Positions 38,828 through 47,253 are shown, numbered from the stretch's first letter. The stretch is DNA of 52,500 nucleotides from Symbiodinium natans (GCA_905221605.1 CAJNDS010002072.1:1-52500); one strand, 5' to 3'. Translations and numbers: made by a program. Notes: generated by a model from the letters alone, not told the origin.

Positions 38828-38920
38828 CTTAGGGCTTAGGGCTTAGGGCTTAGGGCTTAGGGCTTAGGGCTTAGGGCTTAGGGCTTAGGGTTTAGGGCTT
38901 AGGGTTTAGGGTTTAGGGTT
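38828..38920. repeat. (CTTAGGG)n then TTTAGGG array
   Basis: Eight to nine CTTAGGG units followed by TTTAGGG, the same variant as at 10.4 and 20.7 kb. Confidence 0.96.
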
Positions 38921-38925
38921 CCTGC

Positions 38926-39021
38926 CTGCGCACGCTGCTTCTTGTCGCCGGCTCGATTTGTAATTCGGCGACCAAAGTCGTCGTAGCCATCAGCAGCCTT
39001 GCGTTGTTTTTCTTCTGACAT
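38926..39021 (-). CDS. Exon with GYDDFGRR motif, minus strand
   Basis: MSEEKQRKAADGYDDFGRRI, then TNRAGDKKQRAQ, 32 codons ending at a GC donor (CAG|GCAGG). The G-Y-D-D-F-G-R-R motif with basic flanks is reminiscent of nuclear RNA-associated proteins (known of the motif style; the assignment is inference). It is either a first exon (ATG at 39021) or an internal exon after TTATGTCAG|. Confidence 0.55.
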
Positions 39022-39344
39022 AAGTTTAGGGTTTAGGGTTTAGGGTGTAGGGTGACATAACAGGGAGCAGGAGCCTTCGATTGGGTCAGACGGCCCTGTA
39101 TAAGCCTCAATCGCTCTTGAAAATGGGGCAACTGGCAGCCCGTCCTCTGGCGAGCGCTTTCAAAGGCTGGAGCCTATATTGTATATTAATTACATAGTAT
39201 ATACAGTCTATGTCATGTGTCATATCATATAACATATATCATGGTGGCCCGCTTTGAAGTGGAGCCTGCCTCTACCAAACCTCATCGGTATACTGGGGGG
39301 TTCATGGTATTTATTAACCAATAACTGCACTCATCCGTGTACTT

Positions 39345-39428
39345 AGAACCATATCAGGGCACTTAAGACCATATTAGGGCACTTAAGGGGCCTATAAGTT
39401 GGTTATCAGTACAGTTACAATTGGTTAG
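39345..39428. mobile_element. Family K element, second copy
   Basis: CATATTAGGGCACTTAAGGG...GTTGGTTATCAGTACAGTTA, joined to a telomeric array at 39430-39540. Confidence 0.65.
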
Positions 39429-39429
39429 T

Positions 39430-39545
39430 AAGCACCCCAAACCCTAAACCCTAAACCCTAAACCCTAAACCCTAAACCCTAAACCCTAAACCCTAAACCC
39501 TAAACCCTAAACCCTAAACCCTAGACCCTAAACCCTGAACCCTAC
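39430..39545. repeat. Telomere-type array (CCCTAAA)n
   Basis: About 15 units. Confidence 0.96.
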
Positions 39546-39596
39546 CATGAACCTCCACGAGGAGCAAGGCATGGCCTCAGAGACATCCCGAAGCGC

Positions 39597-39757
39597 CCAC
39601 TTATAGGGCCTTCTCGGGCTTCAAGGGCCCATACTTCGGAGCCCTTGAAATGATGTAAGGGGCCATACTAAGGGCCCATAGGACTACCCTAAACCCTAGC
39701 CCTAAACCCTAAACCCTAAACCCTAAACCCTAAACCCTAAACCCATATAACTACCCT
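39597..39757. mobile_element. Family D element interrupted by a telomeric array; forms a 5' splice site
   Basis: The D body (39597-39693) is followed by CCCTAAA units and then by the D end CCATATAACTACCCTGA. On the minus strand that end reads TCAGG|GTAGTTATATGG and is the donor of the exon at 39755-39827. Confidence 0.8.
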
Positions 39758-39827
39758 GAGATAGGCGCCCTGGCCTCCACAGCCTTGTGCTCCTTGGTGG
39801 CGATTGTCTGCCGATCATTGTAGCCAC
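39755..39827 (-). CDS. Exon with GYNDRQ motif, minus strand
   Basis: GTGTGTGCAG| opens GYNDRQTIATKEHKAVEARA, then PIS, ending in a G|GTAGTT donor that lies inside a family D inverted repeat. 73 bp, 2 nt + 23 codons + 2 nt. It resembles the GYDDFGRR exon at 38926 in style, so both may belong to one Lys/Arg-rich protein. Confidence 0.6.
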
Positions 39828-39934
39828 CTGCACACACGACAGTTGAGAATGCAAGGCCTCTAAGGGTTTAGGGTTTCGGGTTTCGGGTTTAGGGCTTAGG
39901 GCTTACTCAGCCTAAACCTAAACCTAAGAAGAGT

Positions 39935-40010
39935 AGTTCTCAAACCCCCCAAAAAAGTCCTGAATGACATCTTCTTAAACCCAGCAAGGGGAAGACCTGA
40001 AATCTCCCGG
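39935..40010. mobile_element. Family E element
   Basis: CAAACCCCCCAAAAAAGTCC...TAAACCCAGCAAGGGGAAGA...CTGAAATCTCCCGG. Confidence 0.65.
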
Positions 40011-40036
40011 TTTAGGGTTTCGGATGAGGGTTTTCG

Positions 40037-40133
40037 GTTGGGATGTTCCCCCTTGTACTCACAGTCCTTAATAGGGATCAGAGAAACCCCTATTATAATC
40101 CCTACTAAGAGTGTAAGGGGGAGCATACCAAGT
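40037..40133. mobile_element. Family A element
   Basis: GGGATGTTCCCCCTTGTACT...ACAGTCCTTAATAGGGA...TAAGGGGGAGCATACCA. Confidence 0.9.
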
Positions 40134-40144
40134 TTTAGGGTTTT

Positions 40145-40260
40145 GAACCCTAAACCCTAAACCCTAAACCCCAAACACCCTAAACCCTAAACCCTAAACC
40201 CTAAACCCCAAACACCCTAAACCCTAAACCCTAAACCCTAAACCCTAAACCCTAAACCCT
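40145..40260. repeat. Telomere-type array with CCCCAAACA variants
   Basis: About 14 CCCTAAA units. A 26-bp CCCCAAACACCCTAAA block occurs twice. Confidence 0.95.
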
Positions 40261-40278
40261 GACGTCATTCTGTCTTGC

Positions 40279-40331
40279 CTATGGCACTGGCACTGTAGAG
40301 GCCTGCTCGGCCACCCTCCTCCATGCGTAGC
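40279..40331 (-). CDS. Second minus-strand gene model, terminal exon
   Basis: CTGACCCAG| opens with 2 nt, then YAWRRVAEQASTVPVP and TAG (40281-40279). Phase agrees with the exon at 40476. An alternative frame (LRMEEGGRAGLYSASAIGKT, stop at 40265) is open but out of phase. Confidence 0.55.
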
Positions 40332-40475
40332 CTGGGTCAGGAATGCAGGTTTAGGGTTCTAGGGCTTTAGGGTTTAGGGTTAGAGGGTTTAGGGTTCAGG
40401 GATTAGGGTTTCGGGTTTGGGGTTTCGGGTTTTAGGGTTTCGGGTTGCGCGATGCTGGCTAGCATCAATAGGGAC

Positions 40476-40590
40476 ATGCTGCATGTATGGCCGATGTCCT
40501 TTTGCCTACATCTTCGTTTGTTTGCAAACATGGCGCACAGCGGGGTATGCCCAAGCATGTTGGTAGCCCGATTTTAGCACCTAGCAAGCC
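40476..40590 (-). CDS. Second minus-strand gene model, internal exon
   Basis: AAGTTGTCAG| opens GLLGAKIGLPTCLGIPRCAP, then CLQTNEDVGKRTSAIHAA, ending after 1 nt at a GT donor (AT|GTCCCT). Cys-rich; unknown function. Confidence 0.6.
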
Positions 40591-40659
40591 CTGACAACTT
40601 TGACCCTAAACCCTCTTCCTAAACCCTAAACCCTAAACCCTAAACCCTAAACCCTAAAC
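40591..40659 (-). other. 69-bp intron made of telomere units
   Basis: From G|GTTTAGGG (donor) to GTTGTCAG (acceptor), about 50 of 69 bases are TTTAGGG units on the sense strand. Both flanking exons are in phase 0. Confidence 0.65.
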
Positions 40660-40713
40660 CTCTGTCTTTTGACCCTTAACCCCTTTAAACTCGGAACTGA
40701 TCTCCACGCCGCC
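40660..40713 (-). CDS. Second minus-strand gene model, internal exon
   Basis: CAGGGTCAG| opens GGVEISSEFKGVKGQKTE, exactly 18 codons, ending at the telomeric donor GAG|GTTTAG. Introns on both sides are telomere repeats. Confidence 0.65.
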
Positions 40714-40808
40714 CTGACCCTGAAGCCTGAACCCTAAACCCTAAACCCTGAACCCTGAACCCTAAACCCTAAACTCTAAACCCTTTTCCGAATCCCTAAA
40801 CCCGAAAC
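40714..40808 (-). other. 95-bp intron made of telomere units
   Basis: Sense strand G|GTTTCGGGTTTAGGG...TTTAGGGTTCAGGG...GGGTCAG|; nearly all of it is heptamer units with TTCAGGG variants. Confidence 0.65.
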
Positions 40809-40918
40809 CCTAATGCCATAGCGGCCATGCAGCTGCTTCCTCATGAAGGCCTCCTGCTGCCGCTGCCTGGCTGCAAGCAGCGTGCCGTGACAGTGTAGAA
40901 CTCTCGTGACAAGTGCAT
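40809..40918 (-). CDS. Second minus-strand gene model, first well-supported exon
   Basis: TTTCTCTCTCAG| opens (2 nt) ALVTRVLHCHGTLLAARQRQ, then QEAFMRKQLHGRYGIR, ending at G|GTTTCG. The RQRQQEAFMRKQLHGRYG segment is a basic helix of the sort that binds calmodulin or nucleic acid (inference). Joined with the exons at 40713, 40590 and 40331 it gives 109 codons and a stop without a frame break. Confidence 0.65.
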
Positions 40919-40973
40919 CTGAGAGAGAAAACATCAACAGGGTTTAGGGTTTAGGATTTAGGGTTTAGGTTTC

Positions 40974-41003
40974 TCTCTCTCTCTCTCTCTCTCCCTCTCT
41001 CTC
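40974..41003. repeat. (CT)n microsatellite
   Basis: A CT run of 30 bp; a second (CT)n/(TTTTCT) tract is at 41076-41132. Confidence 0.97.
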
Positions 41004-41075
41004 CTGCACGCTTAGCCCCCCCCGAAGGGAAGGCTGCCCCAAGGGGCGCGCGAAGTCCGAGGGTCCGGTTTAGGT

Positions 41076-41093
41076 TGCTCTCTCTCTCTCTCT

Positions 41094-41132
<39 letters not shown>
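41076..41132. repeat. (CT)n microsatellite
   Basis: Imperfect CT run. The Arg-Glu frame on the minus strand is an artefact. Confidence 0.97.
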
Positions 41133-41133
<1 letters not shown>

Positions 41134-41137
41134 TCAC

Positions 41138-41275
41138 ATGAAGACAAACTGGGCAAGCACACTGCTCGATGTCGGCGTTGATGTTGCCATCATCACGGAA
41201 ACTGCGATCGTTCTGCACCTTGTCTTCGTAAAGAACAACTTGAAAACCAACAGCACTACAGTACGCCAAACCCAG
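41138..41275 (-). CDS. Exon-like island, strand ambiguous
   Basis: On minus, AYCSAVGFQVVLYEDKVQND, then RSFRDDGNINADIEQCACPV and CLHVK, compatible with the gene at 40.9 kb through a GA donor. On plus, MKTNWASTLLDVGVDVAIIT continues open for 68 codons with a GTGTAGG donor. Not decidable by eye. Confidence 0.4.
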
Positions 41276-41383
41276 GGCATGGTTTGCTCGAAACAGCCTC
41301 CAACACCCCCAACGTATAACTCTGAGCGCGACACTCGCACATGGGAGGTGTAGGGTTTGGGGTTTAATGGTTAAGGGTTTAGG

Positions 41384-41856
41384 GGTTTAGGGTTCCCCTA
41401 CTACCCCTTCTAGGTATCATAAGGTTCATGGGCCCTCCCTTACCCAAAGAGCCCAATACCCCTTAATTAAGGAATCTACTTCAAATCATATTCAGGATCC
41501 CTCTATAAATTAAGGTCTGTCCCTAAGGGTCCATGTACCTCAAACTTATATACTTGGGCCCCAAATTCCCTATATAGCAAGTACTTTAAGGCACAAGTAT
41601 TCCCTATTTAGGTACATGGACCCTTAGGGATGGGTATCATGGGTTCCCCTACCCAAAAAGCCCAGTACCCCGTCATGAAGCAATATACCTCAACTGTTAG
41701 AGGGATCCTTAATCAGATTTAAGGTACTTTCCTTAATTCATGGGTATTGGGCTCTTTGCGTACTAGCCTCCTTCCTCTCCCCATAATTAAGGCCTTTTAG
41801 GGAGAATTAAGCCTAACCAAAATTACAGAGGGGGGTAGTAGGGCAACTCATGAAGG
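41384..41856. mobile_element. Nested element cluster: J containing L-type and B
   Basis: The outer ends GGTTCCCCTACTACCCCTTC and GGGGGGTAGTAGGGCAACTC are family J termini. Inside lie two L-type segments (CCCAAAGAGCCCAATACCCC; CCCAAAAAGCCCAGTACCCC...GGGTATTGGGCTCTTTG). The first of these is split by a complete family B element (41521-41630). This records at least three successive insertions. Confidence 0.75.
41521..41630. mobile_element. Family B element inside another element
   Basis: CCCTAAGGGTCCATGTACCT and AGGTACATGGACCCTTAGGG are perfect inverted ends. Confidence 0.95.
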
Positions 41857-41941
41857 TATCGACGTTATGATGTGCGGCCCGCTGTGACGTGCAGTGTGCA
41901 AGGCCAAGATGCGCAACGTTCTACTTGCAATTTTTTGGCCT

Positions 41942-42053
41942 TACCCTAGGGGTCCATATACCTAATTATTATATACTTGGGCCCTAAAGTCCTTCATGAG
42001 GTGGTACTTTAAGGCCCAAGTACTCCCTATTTAGGTACATGGACCCTTAGGGT
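41942..42053. mobile_element. Family B element, complete copy
   Basis: CCTAGGGGTCCATATACCTA at the left, AGGTACATGGACCCTTAGGG at the right. Confidence 0.95.
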
Positions 42054-42164
42054 TAGTTTTCAGCAAGCAGGCCTGGGACACCTGACTCTTTCCATGCTGT
42101 GTTCACATTTTGGTAGGAAGATGCTGGCGCTTAGAACCTCCTGGCAGCCCAAGGGCCGTAGTAG

Positions 42165-42278
42165 AGTGAGATGTCGTGTGGGAAAGCAACAGTTATGGAC
42201 ACCCTGTCCACCTGCACGTGTGTAGGAAATGCTACTTCGGCGAGTCTCTGCATTGAAATTCTACACCTTCCCGGAAAG
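42165..42278 (+). CDS. Exon island, plus strand, GTGAGG donor
   Basis: CCGTAGTAG| opens SEMSCGKATVMDTLSTCTCV, then GNATSASLCIEILHLPGK, exactly 38 codons, ending at GTGAGG. Cys-rich. Possible start at the Met. Confidence 0.55.
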
Positions 42279-42325
42279 GTGAGGAACCACCCGCCCGGTC
42301 ACGATTTCAATCAAGAAGAGTTTAG

Positions 42326-42390
42326 AGGTTAAGCGGTTCTGGTTGTACCTCGTCAAGGCACAACCTGGCCCGAGGGCTTGTAGACCCTAA
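42326..42390 (+). CDS. Short exon island, plus strand
   Basis: GAGTTTAG| opens VKRFWLYLVKAQPGPRACRP and TAA. Basic and hydrophobic. Confidence 0.4.
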
Positions 42391-42593
42391 GCCCTTAAAA
42401 GCACACATCCAAAACTCGAATACGCCCTAACCCCAACTAGTACAGTATGGAAAGCGCGTTTTTGTCCACGAAAGTTTTGACGGTCTTTATCTCAGGGGCT
42501 GAGTACCCTAGCCCAAAATACCCAGTCCCTCAGATATAGGGCTCACAGACGCCAAGTTAGGGGCCTGAATAATTAGAACAGGCTTTTGGGGGT

Positions 42594-42640
42594 TATTCTA
42601 GATTGTATAGGGACCAAAGGGGAATACGATGTGTAATTAA
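42594..42640. mobile_element. Family F element fragment, reversed
   Basis: TGTATAGGGACCAAAGGGGA ATACG is the reverse complement of the F core. Confidence 0.7.
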
Positions 42641-42737
42641 TCCGAAACCCTAAACCCTAAACCCTAAACCCTAACCCCTAAACCCTAAACCCTAAACCCT
42701 AAACCCTAAACCCTAAACCGACCCCCATATTAGAGGG

Positions 42738-42847
42738 TCGGCCAGGGCCAGTCGTCGCCGAGCTCCACGCAATCGGATTGCCTCGTGACGGGCGGTTCCC
42801 ACGAAGGTCGCTGGCAACGGCCTGCAAGCTGTGGTCAGGGAAAGAAA
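42738..42847 (+). CDS. Exon island before a family A element
   Basis: GPVVAELHAIGLPRDGRFPR, then RSLATACKLWSGKE. A family A element follows immediately and another plus-strand coding block starts right after it. Confidence 0.45.
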
Positions 42848-42955
42848 CTGGGGATGTTGCCGCTTAAACTAACAGTCCTTAGTAGGGACCATGGTATGCC
42901 GATTATAATACCTATTACGGACTGTTAGTAGAAGGGGGAACATCACAAAAAGAAC
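42848..42955. mobile_element. Family A element
   Basis: CTGGGGATGTTGCCGCTTAA...ACAGTCCTTAGTAGGGACC...TAGAAGGGGGAACATCAC; it separates two coding-like blocks. Confidence 0.92.
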
Positions 42956-42959
42956 ACAC

Positions 42960-43190
42960 GAAACCCCAAACCCCAAAGTTTGCCCTGGCGTTCACGACCA
43001 AGCCTCCCACGGATGCATCCGTCTGAGGTACGGCGAGAACCACCAACGAAGGAAGAGAATCAAAAGCTGCTAAGAGCCGTATGCCCGTATCCCTGCTCGG
43101 AAACTCGGGTCATCCGACATGCGGTCGACATCGTCGGTGGCGGCAATCCCTTGCTCAAAGTGTGCGAAACACGCCTAAACCCTACACCTA
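42960..43190 (+). CDS. Coding-like block, plus strand, about 75 codons
   Basis: PWRSRPSLPRMHPSEVRREP, PTKEENQKLLRAVCPYPCSE, TRVIRHAVDIVGGGNPLLKV. Polar protein composition over a long open frame. Unknown. Confidence 0.5.
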
Positions 43191-43217
43191 AAACCCTTTG
43201 GGGGATTAGGGTCAAAG

Positions 43218-43310
43218 GTTAAAATGTTCCCCTTATACTAACAGTCCTTAACAGGGATTTAAACTTTCATTGCTATCAAGGACTGTTAGTTTTAGGGGGA
43301 ACATCCCAAG
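43218..43310. mobile_element. Family A element
   Basis: AAATGTTCCCCTTATACTAA...AAGGACTGTTAGTTTTAGGG...GGAACATCCCAAGG. Confidence 0.92.
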
Positions 43311-43463
43311 GAGTACCCTTTTTTAACCCCAAATGTAGTAGATCCCTCTGTACTTAAGACCCCCAGGGAGGGTACCCCTATAATCGTAAACGCCCATTTA
43401 GAAGGGTTAAGGGATGGTTTGGGGTTTAAGGTTTAGGGCTGTTTTTGGTTGCCACCCCGCCAG

Positions 43464-43538
43464 GGGCGGTCTCATATGCGCGGTCAGTGGCTCAACATGA
43501 ACTAGATAGTGCGTCCACCCGATCCCTCAAGACTAAGG
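43464..43538 (+). CDS. Exon island, plus strand
   Basis: CCACCCCGCCAG| opens AVSYARSVAQHELDSASTRS, then LKTK, ending at a GC donor. 2 nt + 24 codons + 1 nt. Confidence 0.5.
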
Positions 43539-43737
43539 GCTTCCCTAAACCCTAGCCCTAAACCCTAAACCCTAGACCCTAAACCCTAAACCCTAAACCC
43601 TAGGAAAAAAAAGGTTTGGGTTCAGGCCCTAAAACCCCCCAAAAGCCCAAAGCCCACACCACGCCCCGGCCTGGTAGATGCTGCTCATGGCACCGGTCTA
43701 CTGCAAGGGAGGGGTCACGCCACGGGTGCAGTGGAAC

Positions 43738-43850
43738 CTATTCTCCCCCTTAGAACCTTAAGAAACAATGATGTTTTTAAGAGATTCGCCTGCGCTTTAG
43801 AAAGATGCATCTAAAAAAAGAATTCCTATAAGGGGTCTATAGGAATTTGA
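43738..43850. mobile_element. Family Q element
   Basis: CTATTCTCCCCCTTAGAACC...TAAGAAACA...; a related copy is at 50738-50850. It lies between two plus-strand islands (MLLMAPVYCKGGVTPRVQW at 43677 and the exon at 43901). Confidence 0.65.
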
Positions 43851-43900
43851 GTGTGAATGCTGTAGTCCATTCTGGCTGCACGCCGTGTTTGTGCTTCTAG

Positions 43901-43984
43901 GCGAAGGCGTCTGGCATTGCCTCGTCTGCGGGCGGCTACCTAAGCCTGGAGCATGGAAGTTGGCAGCGCAAAGAAGACTTTAGG
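43901..43984 (+). CDS. Exon island, plus strand, telomeric donor
   Basis: TTTGTGCTTCTAG| opens AKASGIASSAGGYLSLEHGS, then WQRKEDFR, exactly 28 codons, ending at AGG|GTTTAG. Confidence 0.6.
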
Positions 43985-44204
43985 GTTTAGGGTTCCTTGG
44001 CAATGTTCAGAATTTCGTCCTCATGGTGAATTCGCCTGCAAGCGGTTGGACTTAGTTCGAGCTTGGGCCTCCCGTTGACAAGTAGCAACTGTGGAGATCA
44101 CTCGGGCCCCTGCAAGTGAGTCTCTTCGTTACTAGGTTGTGAAAGGCTCTAGCACCTGCAGCAACAGTGTTTAGGGGTTTAGGCTTAGGGCTTATAGTGG
44201 TTTA

Positions 44205-44320
44205 CTAGGATGCTGTCGAAACGCTCTGGACAACAATATTCCTGAAGACAATCCTCTTATAAACATACACATTATAAACCCAAGAAGGAAAAACTTGAGA
44301 TATCCCAAGGGCCCACCTGA
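44205..44320. mobile_element. Family E element
   Basis: CAACAATATTCCTGAAGACA...TAAACCCAAGAAGGAAAAAC...GATATCCCAAGGGCCCACCT. Confidence 0.75.
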
Positions 44321-44478
44321 TTTTGAAAGCCGCTTCGCAGTAGCTTTATTCCCCAGGGAAGCGACTAAGCGGTGGCCCAAAAGATCGAAAAAGTAGGTTC
44401 CCTAGTTTCGGTTCCCTAGCTTAACAAGCCCTAAACCCTAAGCCCCAAACCCTAAACCCCAAACCCTAAACACCGCAG

Positions 44479-44600
44479 GGCCGGAGGAGGCTTTTCATGT
44501 CAAGTCGACTACGCCATTCTTGTCATCGCACGGCCCACGAGCAAAACATAAGGATGCAAAAGGCCAAGGATCCAATTGTCCTAGGCTGCAGCGGCGCTGA
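44479..44600 (+). CDS. Probable terminal exon, plus strand
   Basis: AACACCGCAG| opens (2 nt) PEEAFHVKSTTPFLSSHGPR, then AKHKDAKGQGSNCPRLQRR and TGA. 122 bp in consistent phase. Basic, disordered C-terminus. Confidence 0.55.
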
Positions 44601-44699
44601 CCCCCTTAACCCTGTAAACTCTACACCCTGAAGGTGTAGGGTTTAAGGCTTAGGGTTTAGGAGGGGTTGGGGTTTAGGGAAGGGTTTGGGTTGAGGGAA

Positions 44700-44884
44700 C
44701 TTTTGGCGTTTTGGCCCTTCCAGGCTTTAAAGTTCCGTGTGCCGTCTACGTCCCATGCATTGGCCCACCCCACTTTGTTTATGGTCTCGGGCTTAGATGC
44801 GACACCCACAATGGACTCTCCGGTACCCAACAACATGCACCAACCAACGCAGCTGAGTTCTGTGCTACCTTTCTTTTCCAAACC
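44700..44884 (-). CDS. Coding-like block, strand ambiguous
   Basis: On minus, KKGSTELSCVGWCMLLGTGE, SIVGVASKPETINKVGWANA, WDVDGTRNFKAWKGQNAK, very protein-like. On plus, CCCTTCCAG| opens FKVPCAVYVPCIGPPHFVYG, also long. Minus preferred on composition. Confidence 0.4.
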
Positions 44885-45028
44885 GAAACCCTGTTCCCTA
44901 AACCCCAAGGGTTTAGGGTTAGGGTTGTGTTAGGGTTTAGGGGTTTAGGGATTCGGGTTTTAGGTTTTAGAGTAGGGTTGAAGGTTTAGGGTAAACCACC
45001 CTAAACCCCAAACCAGAAAAAACCTAGA

Positions 45029-45131
45029 TCCTTAGCTGCTGGGTTCATCAGGCCCCAAAAAGTGTACACTGTCAGTTCTATAGAGGATTATAGTATCCAC
45101 AAAAAGTGTAAAGTGTACTCATTCAGCTACT
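45029..45131. mobile_element. Family H element
   Basis: CCTTAGCTGCTGGGTTCATC...AAAAGTGTAAAGTGTACTCA...TTCAGCTACTAAG. A plus-strand island (GPEPTLEIFNIQLRPREAL) follows after CCACCGCAG|. Confidence 0.88.
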
Positions 45132-45165
45132 AAGAATCTAACGTCCCGAATGGTCCCACCGCAGG

Positions 45166-45231
45166 GGGTCCAGAGCCGACCCTGGAAATTTTCAACATTC
45201 AGCTGCGGCCGAGGGAGGCTTTGGGTGAGAA
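45166..45231 (+). CDS. Exon island after a family H element
   Basis: GPEPTLEIFNIQLRPREAL ends at G|GTGAGA. The minus strand is also open (SALDPLRWDHSGR). Confidence 0.45.
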
Positions 45232-45390
45232 AGGCGAACCCCAAAACTCTTAAACCCTAAAACCCTAAACCCTAAACCTCCGGTTCAGCCGAGCATGGGT
45301 TGCCAGGCATCGTTGACCAGAGGCCGTTGGCAAGCTGTGCACTGAAGCATTGGACCTGTTTGCTCTGCTACTCCATCTGACCCACCTCCC

Positions 45391-45455
45391 GATAACAAGG
45401 GAACCTAGAACCCAAAACAAATACACAAAGGGTACTGCTGGGCTACCCATGAGCC
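45391..45455. mobile_element. Family G fragment
   Basis: CAAGGGAACCTAGAACCCAA...AAAGGGTACTGCTGGGCTAC. Confidence 0.65.
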
Positions 45456-45578
45456 TAGCAAGCAAGCGAAGGCACAGGACGGCACCTCATGCTACACGTC
45501 TTTGAAACAAAAGCAGTTCCCCGGCACCAATGGTGATGACGGCAGGCTTACAGTTAGAGTGTGGACCTCGCCATGTAG

Positions 45579-45712
45579 CTAGACCCAAGAGTAACCTAGA
45601 AACAAAGAAGGTGCCCGCTTTGGTTTACAGGGGCCTCTAAGGGAAGCTAAACCCCCCAAAAGGGAGGGGGGGGGGGGGAATAAGGGCCTACTGGCCTACT
45701 CTGGGTCCTAGT
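45579..45712. mobile_element. Family I element
   Basis: CCAAGAGTAACCTAGAAACA...AAGGGAAGCTAAACCCCCCA, a G-run, then GGAATAAGGGCCTACTGGCC. Confidence 0.88.
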
Positions 45713-45763
45713 ATCCCTAAACCCTAAACCCCAAACCCTAAAACCCTAAACCCTAAAAGGCAG

Positions 45764-45870
45764 GGAGTGGACATTTTCGAGGGCATCCTCAGAGTGGGCT
45801 TGATGGATCCTCTGGCGTTTGGTCACCCTACAGCCGTGCACCCACGCCCTTGCAAAGCCCAAAGACCTAA
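45764..45870 (+). CDS. Exon island, plus strand
   Basis: AAAAGGCAG| opens GVDIFEGILRVGLMDPLAFG, then HPTAVHPRPCKAQRPNPQ. Good composition; the donor is lost in telomeric repeats. Confidence 0.5.
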
Positions 45871-45884
45871 CCCTCAAGAAACCT

Positions 45885-45990
45885 TAAACCCCTAAACCCC
45901 TAAACCCCTAAACCCCTAAACCCCTACACCCCTAAACCCCTAAACCCCTGAACCCCTGAACCCCTAAACCCCTAAACCCCCTAAAACCCT
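45885..45990. repeat. (CCCCTAAA)n array
   Basis: About 12 units of the 8-bp variant also seen at 36.1-37.0 kb. Confidence 0.95.
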
Positions 45991-46014
45991 AACCTGCTTG
46001 AGGCTCTGCTTCAG

Positions 46015-46076
46015 TGCTCAGTCTTGCAAGGCTCGGAGAACAGGGCTGGAAATACAGGGGGAGCCTCCCTGATAGG
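46015..46076 (+). CDS. Exon island, plus strand
   Basis: CTGCTTCAG| opens (2 nt) LSLARLGEQGWKYRGSLPDR, ending at G|GTTTCG in phase 0. Confidence 0.5.
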
Positions 46077-46440
46077 GTTTCGCGTGTAGAGGGTTTAGGG
46101 TTTAGGGTTTGGGAGTTAGGGTTTAGGGGTTGGGAGTTTAGGGTTTTTGGGTTCAGGGTTCTAGGTTCGAGAGGGTGCTATCCCCACAGCTGGACCGTCG
46201 AGTTTAGGTTTGATTAGAGGGTCATCAGCGTTTAACATGTCAGCTTAAGTTCAATTAGGGTGTAGGCAGGGCCTGCAGTAGGGTCCCGGGTCTTTCGGTG
46301 CTACGCTAAGTCTGCGCAACAGATGCTGCGTGCGTCTGTTGCAGCGGTGTGGTTCTCTTCGCGTTCTTTGGCGGGGCTCGAAGACCCTTTGGGATCAGGG
46401 TTTAGGGTTTAGGGTTTAGGGTTTAGGGTTTAGGGTTTAG

Positions 46441-46559
46441 CTGTGAAAGATGCTGGGCCACATCTTCAAGTAGTGCCGGCAATCCGCGAGGTTGAAGGCA
46501 TGACACACTCGGTTTTGGGCACAGGGAGGCCCTCCCTTGTCTTGAGTCCCACATACTGA
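46441..46559 (+). CDS. Probable terminal exon with telomeric acceptor
   Basis: GGGTTTAG| (last unit of the array at 46396-46440) opens VKDAGPHLQVVPAIREVEGM, then THSVLGTGRPSLVLSPTY and TGA. 39 codons including the stop. Confidence 0.6.
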
Positions 46560-46664
46560 AACTCAAGTCGCAAAGCTCGGCCTGTCATGCGCGCGGGAGC
46601 TGTCCAAAGCACTCAGGCTTGCAAACTGGGAGGGTTTCGGTTGTTGGGCTCCTAGGAAGGCCAT

Positions 46665-46755
46665 TTTCAAACCCCCTGAAACATATTCCAACATCTGATC
46701 CGCTTAAACCGAATAAGGGGAAGCATTAAATATCCAAAGGCCCCACCTAGGGATA
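46665..46755. mobile_element. Family E element
   Basis: CAAACCCCCTGAAACATATT...TAAACCGAATAAGGGGAAGC...TATCCAAAGGCCCCACCTAG. Confidence 0.8.
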
Positions 46756-46829
46756 TTCTCCAAGTATCCAGGCTTTGGGGCGGTTTCAGCTTCGGAATTC
46801 AGGGTTGCCCATGGGTTTTAGGGACCTAG

Positions 46830-46980
46830 GCCCGGGAAGGCTGATGGAAACCCTCCTGAAAAGCTCGCCGGCACAAGCTACTCAGAGCGTTGCACGGATA
46901 TTTCGCAGCTCCTGCAATATCACGCAGAACAAGTCGCGTCAATCCTGACACCTAGATCGCCAAAACCCTGCAACCCCTAA
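46830..46980 (+). CDS. Probable terminal exon, plus strand, 49 codons
   Basis: GGGACCTAG|G opens PGKADGNPPEKLAGTSYSER, CTDISQLLQYHAEQVASILT, PRSPKPCNP and TAA. Consistent phase; helical middle. A family E element lies upstream. Confidence 0.55.
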
Positions 46981-47119
46981 ACCCTAGACGGACCGAGACT
47001 AAAACTCCCACTCCTCATTCCTGAAGCCCAGACGTTGAAGAATTAAAGGGCCTTCAAAAGATCTCTACACCCTACACCCTAAACCCTAAACCCCTAAACC
47101 CCTAAACCGCCACGCTAAG

Positions 47120-47253
47120 GCTGTTGGGTGTTCTGCTGCTTGGATGACTTGAATCTACAAAGCCCTGCATTAGCCTTTGTGGCCTTAAAAACGGTGTCAT
47201 GCAGCTTAACTATTGGAAAGATACCTTGCTTCAGGTTTACAAGCTTGCTCGAG
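47120..47253 (+). CDS. Exon joined across an A+G+E intron, part 1
   Basis: CACGCTAAG| opens (2 nt) CWVFCCLDDLNLQSPALAFV, ALKTVSCSLTIGKIPCFRFT, SLLE, ending at a GTAAAC donor in phase 0. The Cys/hydrophobic content may reflect a membrane segment. Confidence 0.6.
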
